Shown in pieces: positions 34,373-44,509 of a stretch of DNA of 64,000 nucleotides. Each line of letters starts with the position of its first letter. The stretch's first letter is position 1. The stretch is taken from the NCBI GenBank assembly GCA_030704615.1, contig CM060731.1:34410001-34474000 (forward strand), read 5' to 3'. The position numbers and the translations under genes were made by a program. The notes beneath the pieces are model-generated. The model saw only the letters and a program-made list of their open reading frames with translations. It was not told the DNA's origin and did no database searches. Origin of the DNA: Takakia lepidozioides. Taxonomy: Eukaryota > Streptophyta > Takakiopsida > Takakiales > Takakiaceae.

Positions 34373-34830
34373 AGGCATGACTCTCTTGAACAACTCTGCC
34401 CGCTGGGCACATACTTGTGTCCACACATCCGGATCATCAAGATTGAGGACTACTGCAGTTTCCTTGGGAATAGATGTAGGCTAATCTGGCTCTCGGCCAA
34501 AGAGAAGGAAATAAGGCGAGAACAAGGCAAGTGATGTTTGCTTGCTAAACCTGTAGCCCATGGCCAACCAAGGTCCCAATCTCCCAAGTGTCCCTTCCGC
34601 AAGCCATACTTGCGCAACCCTCGATTGACTGTTTGTACAATCCTCTCTACCAGGCCATCAGCCTCGGGATGATCCCGAGAAGTAGTGCGGTGGTCTATCA
34701 ATGCTTGCTCACACAAAGCCTAAAACTCCCTCAAGAATTCTCTCCCTTGGTCCGTGAGTACCTCGGCTGGAGCACCAAATTGGCTAAGCACTCGATCTTC
34801 TGTTTTCCAGACGTTCAATAAACTGACACT
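34373..34830 (-). pseudogene. Ty3/gypsy integrase fragment
   Basis: Read on the minus strand, the order is FGAPAEVLTDQGREF, a TAG stop, ALCEQALIDHRTTSRDHPEA, DGLVERIVQTVNRGLRKYG, then MGYRFSKQTSLALFSPYFLL and FGREPD. This is the C-terminal part of a retroviral-type integrase core (the second Asp in TDQG and the Glu in LVERIVQ are visible) and the region after it, as in chromovirus-like Ty3/gypsy polyproteins. Two in-frame stops break it, and neither reverse transcriptase nor LTRs were recognised nearby. Confidence 0.8.
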
Positions 34831-36590
34831 GAAAAGTTATTCATCTTATATGACCTTAAGACTTGAGACCTTATATTTGGAGTTGTCAAACTTCTTAATT
34901 ATGTCGGGTTATATGAAGTTCATGAATTATGGGATGTTTGTAATGGAGGAGAAGATGTGACCATGCGTCTACCTGAGAGGTTGGGCGTGGCTATTATGCA
35001 GTGTTTATTAAGGTATAATAAAGGCTAAATCAAGTGCCATTTTTGGTTATCCACGCATGTCCATATCGAAATTGTACAGTTTGATTAATTTTCCGAGGAG
35101 TAATTACGCAGGATATTCAAAAGTGGTGTGGGAATTTGTATAGGTGTTGGACCCCTAGGTAGTAGATGTGCTCTTTGGTTCATTCACAAGAAATGTATGC
35201 AAATCACGTATGTCTAGGAGCCATGTCTAAGAGTCAAGCTTAGGTTGATGCCACCCAAAATGGGCATGTGCGTGTTAAGTGGATTGAGTCGTTTGAGGAG
35301 TTGGTAGTAGAATGAATGGCTCCAAATTGGCCCAATTGGTTTGCTTATACCTCATTACCCACAATGCCTATGTAAGAGCGAACTTTGTGTATGAGAATTT
35401 CTAGCAATGATGTGGAAACCACATCGATGATTGCTTTGATAAGATTAAGATCAATAGGAAGGTTTCGGTTTATAAAGAGGCAGCAAGAGACCAAGCTATC
35501 CATCAAAAAGTAATAGGTTGGAAGAGATTGGCATGCACAAGTAGGAATCTTGTCCGTTTGAACTGCAATCTATGCGACTGGTTGTCCAAAGGCACTCATC
35601 CTACGACTGTAAGTCACAACAAACACTATTTTGCCACGGTGGCATTGAAAGAAGTTATGTGCCATATTCCGGGTTGGGCACCCATTTTTGGCCATTTAAT
35701 GAAGAAAACAAAAAGTAATAATTATAAATATCTCAAATTGGTGAGTTGTTTTAACTACTTCAGTTGCGACTATAAATTGTTGTTATGTGTTTCATAGTGC
35801 GGTGAGTCCGCGCTTCATTTTAACCACTTCATTTTAACCACCCGTTCTGCAACTACCACAAATAAAATATTCGGATTATGTGGTACGTGGATGATTACGT
35901 CAAGGTTACTTGTTGTAGACTACTCCTTATCGGCTACGTGAACATGGCAGGTTGATGTTACATCGAGTTGCGGGCAACCGGCTATAGCAGGTCAGTACAT
36001 GTACCTACCCGTTTCTACCTTCCTTCCCGTTTGTCACCCTACCCCCTTGTTGATGTGAACGATTTAAGTTTTGGTGCAGTGCTTTGTTGTCTATGATGAT
36101 TATGCCATTCAAGCCAACACCAGTATATGCTCAAGCTTAGGCTTCTGATGCTGTTGATTACCAAGAAGAATGACGATTTTTGTACCGAATTTCAATGCTC
36201 CAATTGGCAATCTAGTGTTTCATTTCCATTTTGATGATGCTGCACAGGCTAAAGAATACTTCTTTGGCAATGAAATGGATTGTTGTTGATAGTCGGCAAT
36301 TCATGAAGCAGATACTCATTCTTCGTACAATGAATGACACTCATTCATCCAATAAAACTTGTGACGATCATTCCTATGAAGAATCTGAAGTGCACAATTT
36401 CGGTTGAGTATTCAATCTCATGTTGAGCATAGCATCATGTTGTTCATCAACGAGGAGAGGAGGGAGGTTCTGGAGAGGAGACGGGTTATGAAAATTCGTG
36501 GACCAATGAGGACGCAGCTTTCTACCTACTTGTTAAGCTCAGTAGGTCGTAAATGAGAAGAAGGTCACAGGTATTAGCGGGATCAAACCT
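34831..36590. other. Degenerate, transposon-like sequence, no supported gene
   Basis: Only short open frames occur (for example 35528-35797 plus), with no recognised domains. By context it is probably worn retrotransposon sequence. Confidence 0.4.
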
Positions 36591-36599
36591 ATCTCCTAT

Positions 36600-37402
36600 A
36601 TTCATGGCCTTATGCAAGTGGCTGGCAACCAGCATAAGGCTCTCCGCATTTCTCTATCTCGTAAAGTTGTTCTTATCTGATCCTCATTAGTGTAGGTATG
36701 TAGAGTAGTCAGGGCCACATTAGATTAGGTAGGTGGAGTAGTTAAGACTTTCAGGATATAAATATTCCTTTGTGTATTGTGTTCATCGCTCTCGAATGCA
36801 GATTTCTCATGGTATCAGAGTTTGGAACTTAGCTTAGACTAGTAGTGTTTTTGCACAGAGTAGTATTATGCACAAACTCCCAGGGTTGATACAGTTCAAT
36901 CTGTAATAGGAGGGTCTAGGGTGAAGTTGCACTTGCACGACCAAATTACATGTCTAACACTAGGCTTGGGTCCGCAAGACAAAAACGTAGATATTTTCTT
37001 GTTCTGTGCAGTACATGTATTATTTCCTCGTCTATTATTCTTTCAACATATTTATTTTATGAACTCATTCTACAATCACAGTAGATAGAATAATTAGACC
37101 ATAGTTCATTAGGTTGGGTTTTGAATCATCATTCTCTGAGCTTCACAAATTAGAAGGAGTCTCAAACTACGTCACTTGGAAATTTAGAATCCAGAGTATT
37201 CTGAAACGTGAAGATTTTGGGAACTAGTCGAGCCAAAGCCATTCCCCACTATCCCCAGCTCAACGGTTAGTGCTATTGCTACAAGTGTCACCTCCGACAT
37301 CGCCTCCCAAACAAGCTCCATGGACAATGTCATACTCAGAAAGCAGAATCGCAAGGCCTTATCCATCATCAAGTTGTCTGTGAAACATCTGTCGTGCACC
37401 TA
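36600..37402 (+). mobile_element. Ty1/copia remnant: LTR end, primer-binding site and gag
   Basis: TGGTATCAGAG at 36810-36820 matches the standard copia primer-binding site for initiator Met tRNA. The sequence before it has a TATA-like ATATAAATATT (about 36757) and fits an LTR end. Downstream, 37147-37402 encodes KLEGVSNYVTWKFRIQSILK, then after a one-base frameshift WELVEPKPFPTIPSS and a Ser-rich stretch to TAA. This is the UBN2/gag-type N-terminus of copia polyproteins. The rest of the element (protease, integrase, RT) was not found. Confidence 0.7.
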
Positions 37403-37930
37403 AGCATCGTGCCACAACATACATCGTTGTCGGCCACCATACATTCTAAGCACACAATCCTAGAAAGCTATGCCACAATGATAATGAAAGTGAACACAAT
37501 GGAAAGACTTCACTCTTGAATCCACTCAATCACATAAACTAAGTCAAGCCAAGGGCCCCCTTGCTAAGAGAATCCACCCTACAAAGCCCTCAACACACTC
37601 CCTCTCAATACCTAGAGCTATGGAGGTGAGAGAGGCTCATGGAGGCTCAACTACAAGAAGATGAGCCCTCCTCAACACTCACAAGGGGAAAATCCATCCC
37701 CATGTCCCAAGAGGTTTGATACCTCACTTGGCATGTGAGACCAATTGAAGTCCCAACACACAAAATACAAATATAAATATCCAAAATGTCCTAGTTACTA
37801 TAAGTATGTAATTCTAATTAACCATGACTAAAACCATGACAGCCGTCGTGCACCTAAGCATCATGCCACAACATACATCGTTGTCCACCATACATTCTAA
37901 GCACACAATCCTAGAAAGCTATGCCACAAT
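37391..37930. repeat. Pair of direct repeats of about 88 bp
   Basis: 37391-37479 and 37845-37930 are nearly identical. Both start GTCGTGCACCTAAGCATC and end AGCTATGCCACAAT, with 365 bp between them. The first copy overlaps the end of the copia gag fragment. Confidence 0.8.
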
Positions 37931-38187
37931 CGCCCTCTTAGCTGGTGCTTAGGTCCCTCTAACACCGGATAGCTGACAAATATCCATCTCAATAACATCA
38001 TCGCTTGGCCTTCAATTGCACATGTCCCAATTTTCTAAAGTATATGGATCAAGAGGCCGGGTGCAACGAGAGCCCCATCGTTGGTCGTCTGCTTGCAATC
38101 CATGATCTTCAATTGAGTATCCACGGCGTTGAGCTCCCACCAGCTAGACCTTGGATCACTTGTCAACCTCGCCACTACCATGCCCAA

Positions 38188-38403
38188 CTACCTCTGTCCA
38201 AGGCATCGTGGACACAACCATTCTCCACTAGGAACCTCCTCAAGTGGCGGTGTCAAGCATCCAATGTGCCACCCCCTTGAGCATTTGTCACATACCAGCA
38301 TGGTTGCGGCACCACCAGCATGCCCACATAGCATGCAACACAATCCTGCAGGAGTGCAGCTACGTCGTGAGCCTAGCTGCGTGAGCCCAGGAGCTCGGCT
38401 CAC
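38188..38403 (-). pseudogene. PHD-finger fragment inside transposon debris
   Basis: The minus-strand frame gives a complete Cys4-His-Cys3 PHD finger: C-x2-C (CMLC), then MLVCDKCSRGWHIGCLTPPL and GEWLCPRC. It ends at a stop at 38188. The upstream part reads as an unrelated Arg/Ser/Thr-rich leader. PHD fingers bind histone H3 tails. Some green-lineage retrotransposon polyproteins carry such a finger, and the surroundings are transposon debris, so a captured or retroelement PHD finger is more likely than a host gene. Confidence 0.65.
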
Positions 38404-38539
38404 GCTTTGCCCTCTAAGCGTGAGCCCAGGGGTTTAGTGGAGTAAGAAGCAGGCCACATACCCGAGTCCTCTGTTTAGAGAGGGTCCTATTGTCGTGGAA
38501 GCAGTTATAGCGCTTAAAAAAAGAGGTATAGAAAACATG

Positions 38540-39610
38540 GAATGGTCATTGTGAAAGTTACTGAGGTTTTCTTATTGAAGAAGAGGTGAAAAAAAAGGCT
38601 GGGTGAGTCATCATGAATCTTACTTAGGGATTCTTGCATGAACAAGAGGCAAGAAAAGTTTGGATGCTCATTGTCAAGCTATCTGACGTTTCCACCTCTT
38701 CTTCTATAACAGAAACCTGAAGAAGTTTTACAATGATAGAGCTCAACTTTATTTTCACCTCTTCTTCACAAACAAACCCTAAATAAATGACCATCTGATT
38801 TCATTTTTAACCTCTTCTTCAATAACAGAAACCTGAACAAGTTTGACGATGATAGAGCTTAACTTTTTTTTTTACCTCTTCTTCACAAACAAACCCTATA
38901 TAAGCATTCATGATGACCATCTGATTTTTTTTTCACCTCTTCTTCAATAACAGAATCCTAAACAAGTTTCACAAGGATAGCTCAATGTTTTTTTTTTTTA
39001 CCTCTTCTTCACAAAGACATCCTAAATAAGCATTCATGATGACCATCTGGTTTTTTTTCACCTCTTCTTCAATAACAGAAACCTTAAGAAGTTTGACAAT
39101 GGTAGAGCTCAAGTTTTTTTTTCACCTCTTCTTCACAAACAATCCCTAATTTATTCCCTAAATAAGCATTCATGATGACCATCTGGTTTTTTTTTCACCT
39201 CTTCTTCTATAACAGAAACCTGAAGAAGTTTGACAATGATAGAGCTCAACTTTTTTTTCACCTCTTCTTCACAAACAAACCCTAAATAAATGACCATCTG
39301 ATTTCATTTTTAACCTCTTCTTCAATAACAGAAACATGAACAAGTTTGACAATCATAGAGCTTAACTTTTTTTTCTACCTCTTCTTCACAAAGACACCCT
39401 AAATAAGCAATCACAATGACCATGTGTTTTTTTTTCACCTCATCTTCAATAACACAAACCTGAACAAGTTCCACAATAAACTGCTCATTTTGTTACACAT
39501 CTTCTTCACAAACAAAGCCTAAATAAGCTTGAAGATGGTCATCTGTCAAATTTTCACCTCATCTACATTAATAAAAACCATTGCCTGTTTCACAATGAGT
39601 GGTCATATTT
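38540..39610 (+). repeat. 118-135-bp minisatellite array with an inverted arm
   Basis: About seven to eight units start at roughly 38705, 38821, 38946, 39071, 39209, 39324, 39448 and 39570. Each has ATAACAGAAACCTGAA, GTTTGACAATGATAGAGC, a T-tract followed by CACCTCTTCTTC, ACAAACAAACCCTAAATAAG and GATGACCATCTG. The block 38540-38690 carries the same unit in the opposite orientation, so the array begins with an inverted junction near 38690. Confidence 0.85.
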
Positions 39611-40690
39611 TGGGGCCTGTTCTTGCCCATCCTCATTATTTTAATCCTGTCCTTCAATATTTCATCCATCCATCATTCATCCACCATGGATGAATTAGCT
39701 TTAAGCTGGTTGTATTATAGGTACTTTCTATAGTCACCACCTACTTTTAATCTTAAGGTCCAAGCTAGGCAAGGGCCGCTCCTTCTAGCCTGGTGAATCC
39801 TAAGTAGAGGAGCTAGATCCGAAAGTGTGAGCATGCAATCCGGAGGGAACATGTCCGAAATTTTGACAAGCATCATATTGTGGAGAAAATTGGGTGAGGT
39901 AGGTCTAATGTTGTGCCATGCTTTCCAAATGGCCGTCCAAGCTTGGGTGGGAGCCCTGGTTGGAGGAAAGATTATGCTTCCCTCCCTGAATGAGCCAACG
40001 CAGGGAAGGTTTCCAGTCCTCGGAGGAGAAAAGTTTGGAATAGTGTTGGACTGGTATCAAGTTTTGCCCAGTAGGTTCCTGGTAGGAAGAAATTTATGGT
40101 AGGTTGTTAATAATGTTTTTCTTTTAAATTTTGGTACCAGACTAGTATCAACAATATTGCACTTCATGAAAAATTGGAGGTCTGATATCAACAATGGTCC
40201 TCGAGAATATTCTTGCAAAATATCAACAACGGTTATCAATACTTGAATTGCATAAACCCTGTCACTTTTGTAAGCTCCTTGAAGCGCCAATCTGCAGATC
40301 ACCAGGAAGCTCAACATGTTGTTGCCTATCTTCAATGCCTAGTTTCAAATCTACAGTGCATGGCAATGCTAATCCTACCATATCTGCTGTGGTTGCTACA
40401 ATATCCCCTCCCACATTGATACCAAGAAGCTCCTACCAGGAGTTGCAACATAACTGCAAACACGGTAACGACACGGGTCCTATTGCCGTAAGCCGAGGCG
40501 GGGGTTCCTGCCAATCACTCTTGCAAGCCCTAACCGTCGGGCCCGTTCTACATAGAATGTTCAACTTTCAAGAACCAGCTAACCTGGGTTGTTACCTGGG
40601 TTAATAACCGGGTCGATCCTCGATACCAGTCCAACACTGGTTTGGAATGAGCGATATAAGGCCTGAGTAATAGTGACCACGGGGAAGATG
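39611..40690. other. No supported gene
   Basis: Open frames at 39827-40102 and 40194-40604 have no recognisable content. Several TATCAACAA-type short direct repeats occur near 40150-40240. Confidence 0.4.
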
Positions 40691-40916
40691 AGACCATTTG
40701 CACACTTGTTTGCAGGGATTTTTGTGATATGTAGAAGTTTGTCCTAGAGATTGAACAAGTTATAGTGTGGAGAGTCTGTTATGAGAGGGCGACAGGGTCT
40801 ATGGTTGCTCTGTTGATTCTAACCTGTCCGAATCGGAAAACTAGGGTCAGAAGCAAAGATATAACATGTAACCATCCCACTCCGGGGTTATGGACTAGGT
40901 AATCAATGAGGGCTGG

Positions 40917-40972
40917 CCGGTTACAGGTAATAGCCGAGCCGCGTTAGCGGCGAGTCTATTACCGGTAACCGG
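40917..40972. repeat. 56-bp near-perfect palindrome
   Basis: CCGGTTACAGGTAATAG pairs with CTATTACCGGTAACCGG, with an inner CCGC/GCGG stem and a tiny loop. There is one mismatch in the outer 17 bp. Confidence 0.9.
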
Positions 40973-41208
40973 TCAGCTCGAGCTGGCTACCAGACATAGC
41001 CAACAATCAGGAGCATCGAGCTGACTGGCTAATGACCGACGTAACCAGTTACATGGGAGGTACCAGCTTGGGGTTGGGAGGTAAGTAGGTATGTTGGTTC
41101 CTCTCTTTCTCTTTAGAATTCGTGTTTATGTTTTGTTTATTTCATTTTGTTGTTTCTAGTGCGCATTTGAGCGAGTTTTAGATTCTCAAATGAGGGTTAT
41201 GCAGTAGC

Positions 41209-42360
41209 TCTCAGACGGACATTCGTAGAAGCAGTCGAGTGCCTAAAACAAAGAGAAGCTATGATTCTAGTTCCAATAGTGAGAGGCCTCTTTTTAATCT
41301 CTTGCCGCTGTCGCAATTGTCACCTGTTTCTTTTGTTAAGAAGCGCAGAACTAAGAAGAAGCAGGGTGATGGGAATAAAGTGAAGAAGGTGTTACGTATT
41401 GATTCTCCGCTCTGTCCTATGCATGATAAATATGTCGAAGATATATTGATCGACTCGTCAACTGTGGCTAATGATCTTGAATTACTTTGATCAATTATGA
41501 TATAAGCCTACTGAGTTGCAGAGTGCTATAGATTGTGAGTAGGATCTTGTAATTGAGGTTGTAATTTCCGCTGAATTGAATAATGCTGTAGATGGTGATT
41601 CATATCTTAAAGCTGAAACTGCTCTCGTGGAAACTGACATTTCTATCAACAATGTTGATACAAATATTGTCGTGGTTTTTACTGTCAGTATCCTTGAGAG
41701 TTTGATTGTTGCTGTTGATTTTTTTGTCAATAATTTTGGTGCTGCTATTGTCTATGATGTTCTTACTCAGAACAATGCCGTTATTTTGGATGTTCCTGTT
41801 CTTGATTTGGGAAATGTAATTGTACCTCCAGTAGTAGCATCTGGATGATCTGATGTACGTACTAGTGTAGCTCTGGTACCCGATATTTCTCTGCTCATTC
41901 GTTCAGATATTGTAGTTCCTACTCCAAGAAATGCAATTGAGCACCCAGTAGTAGCTTATGGATCTAGCAGTCGTTCAGGCAATTTGGTTGTACCTCCTAT
42001 TCTGGGTTTCCTACATTTTGACAAGGATGAGTTTGATAGATTGATGAAAAACACATAAATCCTAGTGCCAAGAACGAAGCGTGGGCTAGGAATCGTTTTA
42101 ATACGTGGAGGAAGATGATGAGTATTGATGACAATATTCCTATCAAAGAATTGCCGCTGTCAGAAGTTGCTGATATGCTCTATGAGTTCTTCATGGTCGT
42201 TTGCAAACAAGGTGGCACACGATATCCCGTTGCATCTTTGATGAACATCTACATGTAGTTCAACCAATTGCTTGTGCGTATTTAGGAAGATTGGGTTTGC
42301 GTTTATCTCGTTAATGAGCCCAGGTTCAAGATAACAAAGCATCCGCTTGATTGTCATGAA
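41209..42360 (+). pseudogene. Crypton-like (tyrosine-recombinase family N-domain) frame, broken
   Basis: A plus-strand frame begins basic (VPKTKRSYDSSSN, then KKRRTKKK), continues with stops as a Val/Asp-rich linker, and reaches FLHFDKDEFDRLM. After a one-base shift come KNEAWARNRFNTWRKMM and IPIKELPLSEVADMLYEFFM, then VVCKQGGTRYPVASL, a TAG, FNQLLVR, another TAG and NEPRFKITKHPLDCH. The order of FxxWR, L...L..FF..V.K..G..YP..SL and ..PRF....LD is that of the N-terminal domain of Crypton-derived proteins (ZMYM2/QRICH1-type). The recombinase catalytic part was not found downstream. I recognised this by pattern only, so confidence is moderate. Confidence 0.55.
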
Positions 42361-42638
42361 AGACCTCTTTCACTCTAGTGGAGCAGATGTGCGCCATTGA
42401 AAACGTTTCATGGTTTGCTGGATTTTTCATGATTCGGTGTAGTGCTGAGATAGACGCTATTGAAAATGTTTCATATTTTTGCAAAAGGAAATAAAATTTG
42501 AGCTCGAATTTGCCTATTTTCATGTACATTTTAATCTGTATTTTGAATGTTAAATTTTATTCTAGTAGATGATTATGTAGAAATAAGCGGGAGATAATAT
42601 GATGAAATCGTCAAGTTCGATGAAGTGGTGTTAGAGCC

Positions 42639-43028
42639 GGGTTCCATAGGCAGCTGCAAGAGCCCCCCCATAAATCGCCCCGGGATTAAGGAGTCGCTAT
42701 TGGACGAAATAGGATATTCCCTAAGGGGCGCAAAAAAGCCGTCGGACGGATTTCGTGGCGCCCCTATCTGATAGCTTTGTATTTTCCTAGGGGCCGCAGC
42801 CTTACAAAAAATTATTTCTTTCCATCCAAACTAAGTTAGATTTTAAGAGAATGATTTTTGACATTTCATCCAAAACCTATATTAATGGGCCATTTACTAT
42901 GTCATGGGCCCACAACAATTGGTGCCAAAGACTTTTAGAGGGGTGAGTGGAAAGGTGTCCATGGAACCATCCCCTTTTTAAGGGACGATTCCTTCTTGGG
43001 GGCGCGCTTGGGAGTGCCCATGGAACCC
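42639..43028. mobile_element. 390-bp MITE-like element with short inverted ends
   Basis: GGGTTCCATAGGCA at the left is the inverted match of TGCCCATGGAACCC at the right, with one mismatch. The flanks share AGCC immediately outside (AGCC|GGG and CCC|AGCC), a possible 4-bp duplication. The interior is non-coding and contains CCGTCGGACGGA. Confidence 0.5.
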
Positions 43029-43680
43029 AGCCCTTAATGTAATTTTATTGAATATAAAGAAGAAACGAACTCTCTCCATATACAGGTCCGTCTACGGATG
43101 ATTTCATCCATTTACTGAACGGGTATGGGACAGGAAGGTCGAAAAACACCCTAGTAGGCAGCAAAATACGGGATATAACCAACGTTCTCTTGTCCAATGA
43201 GATCGAGCCACGTCAGCAAGACGCTCCCCACGACTGGCTATGGACTAGGTAGCGGGGGAGTTGACCGGCTAGGGGGGTGTAGCTGGTCAAGCCTCCCCGT
43301 CTACCGGACATAACCGTGGTTTCTGGACGTATTGGCTGGCGGTGGTGGGCTACGGCGGGTGATAGGTCTGTCCAGGACTAATCAAACGCCGCCACGTAGG
43401 GAAAATGCCTCCAAACCTCGGTTATGATTTTCAAGGCAATGAGTTGTTGGATGACAATAATCCCAATTGGAGATTTGCACACTCATTTGCACGGATTTTT
43501 TGTGAAATGTGGAAGTTTATCCCAGAGGTTGAAGAAGTTATAGTGTGGAGAGTCTGTTCTGAGAGGGAGACAGAGTCTGTGGTTGCTCTGTTGAATCTAA
43601 CCTGCCTCAAGTGGAAAACTTGGGTCAGAAGCAAAGGATGTAGCATGTAACCATCCCAGTCAGGGGTTATATTGTCCTAA

Positions 43681-44509
43681 TTCTTTATTGCTGTGTAGGC
43701 ATATCATGAGGATTACAGGTTAGTTTGGAACAAAAGAACATGGTCGCTGTCATGGAGGCTGTCTCAAATTGGTATTCCACTGAGCACCAGTCAAGTGGAC
43801 TCCAGTAGTCTTTTGCACACAAGAAAGATGACTTTGCAAGCCCAAAACACCAAAAGGTAGGCAGCCATGAAAACTGCTGTGACAAAGCTGGAGAAACGAA
43901 GAGACGTGTGCCCAGAGCAGAAGCCTTCAGAAGTGCTAGGTAGAAATGGTTAACCTGGAAAACAGCAGGAGCTTGGTACACAGATGAGTCACCTGCAGTA
44001 TGACAAGATCTGTGGGAAAATGCTTCTCAAAACTAGGCTACACTAGTTGATTTTCCGTTGCAAATGCTTGAGAAGATGGGCCACACAATAACAAGGAACT
44101 GAGTGACTGCTCAACAAAGTGAACGACATCCTAAATTCAAGACTCTGTCCCACAAAGCAAATTTTCAGAAACGACAGTTTCTGTAAGGCCTGTGTGTAGC
44201 AATCCCACACCTACTTGAGATGAGCTGCGGGGAGAGGACGACAGCAAGCACATTGAAGACAGAGAACAAAGGGATATAGAAGGAGAGAAAGAAGTAGCTT
44301 TGAATTGTTGCAGAGAGACTAGAATTGTCCAAGCTGCAATGAATAAGGCTGTCAAGGCACTCTTTGTGAAGAAAAGCCCCTCAAGCTGATCTTTCCAACT
44401 ATTACAACCATACTCCAACTATACATGTCAAAGAATTTGCTAATATAAATCTTTCATGAGGTGTAACTATTGGGAAATACATGATCACAAGTCCCCTCTT
44501 TGTTGACAG
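43681..44509. other. Downstream of wax synthase, no supported gene
   Basis: This contains the probable 3' UTR of the minus-strand wax synthase. Open frames on the minus strand (43685-43981, 44137-44418) are short and unrecognised. Confidence 0.4.

Larger units (their letters stand above)
40697..43680. repeat. Direct repeats of about 210 bp, 2.8 kb apart
   Basis: About 40697-40900 and 43470-43672 match over their length. They share GTTATAGTGTGGAGAGTCTG, GGTTGCTCTGTTGA and ATGTAACCATCCCA. They flank the hairpin, the Crypton-like frame and the MITE-like element. The right copy lies in an open frame (43405-43650, ATG start, MPPNLGYDFQGNEL...). The left copy has stops in the matching frame. Confidence 0.8.

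Noticed and set aside
39827-40604. Open frames of 91 and 136 codons
   Set aside because: No similarity recognised and located in transposon debris; start codons are not convincing.
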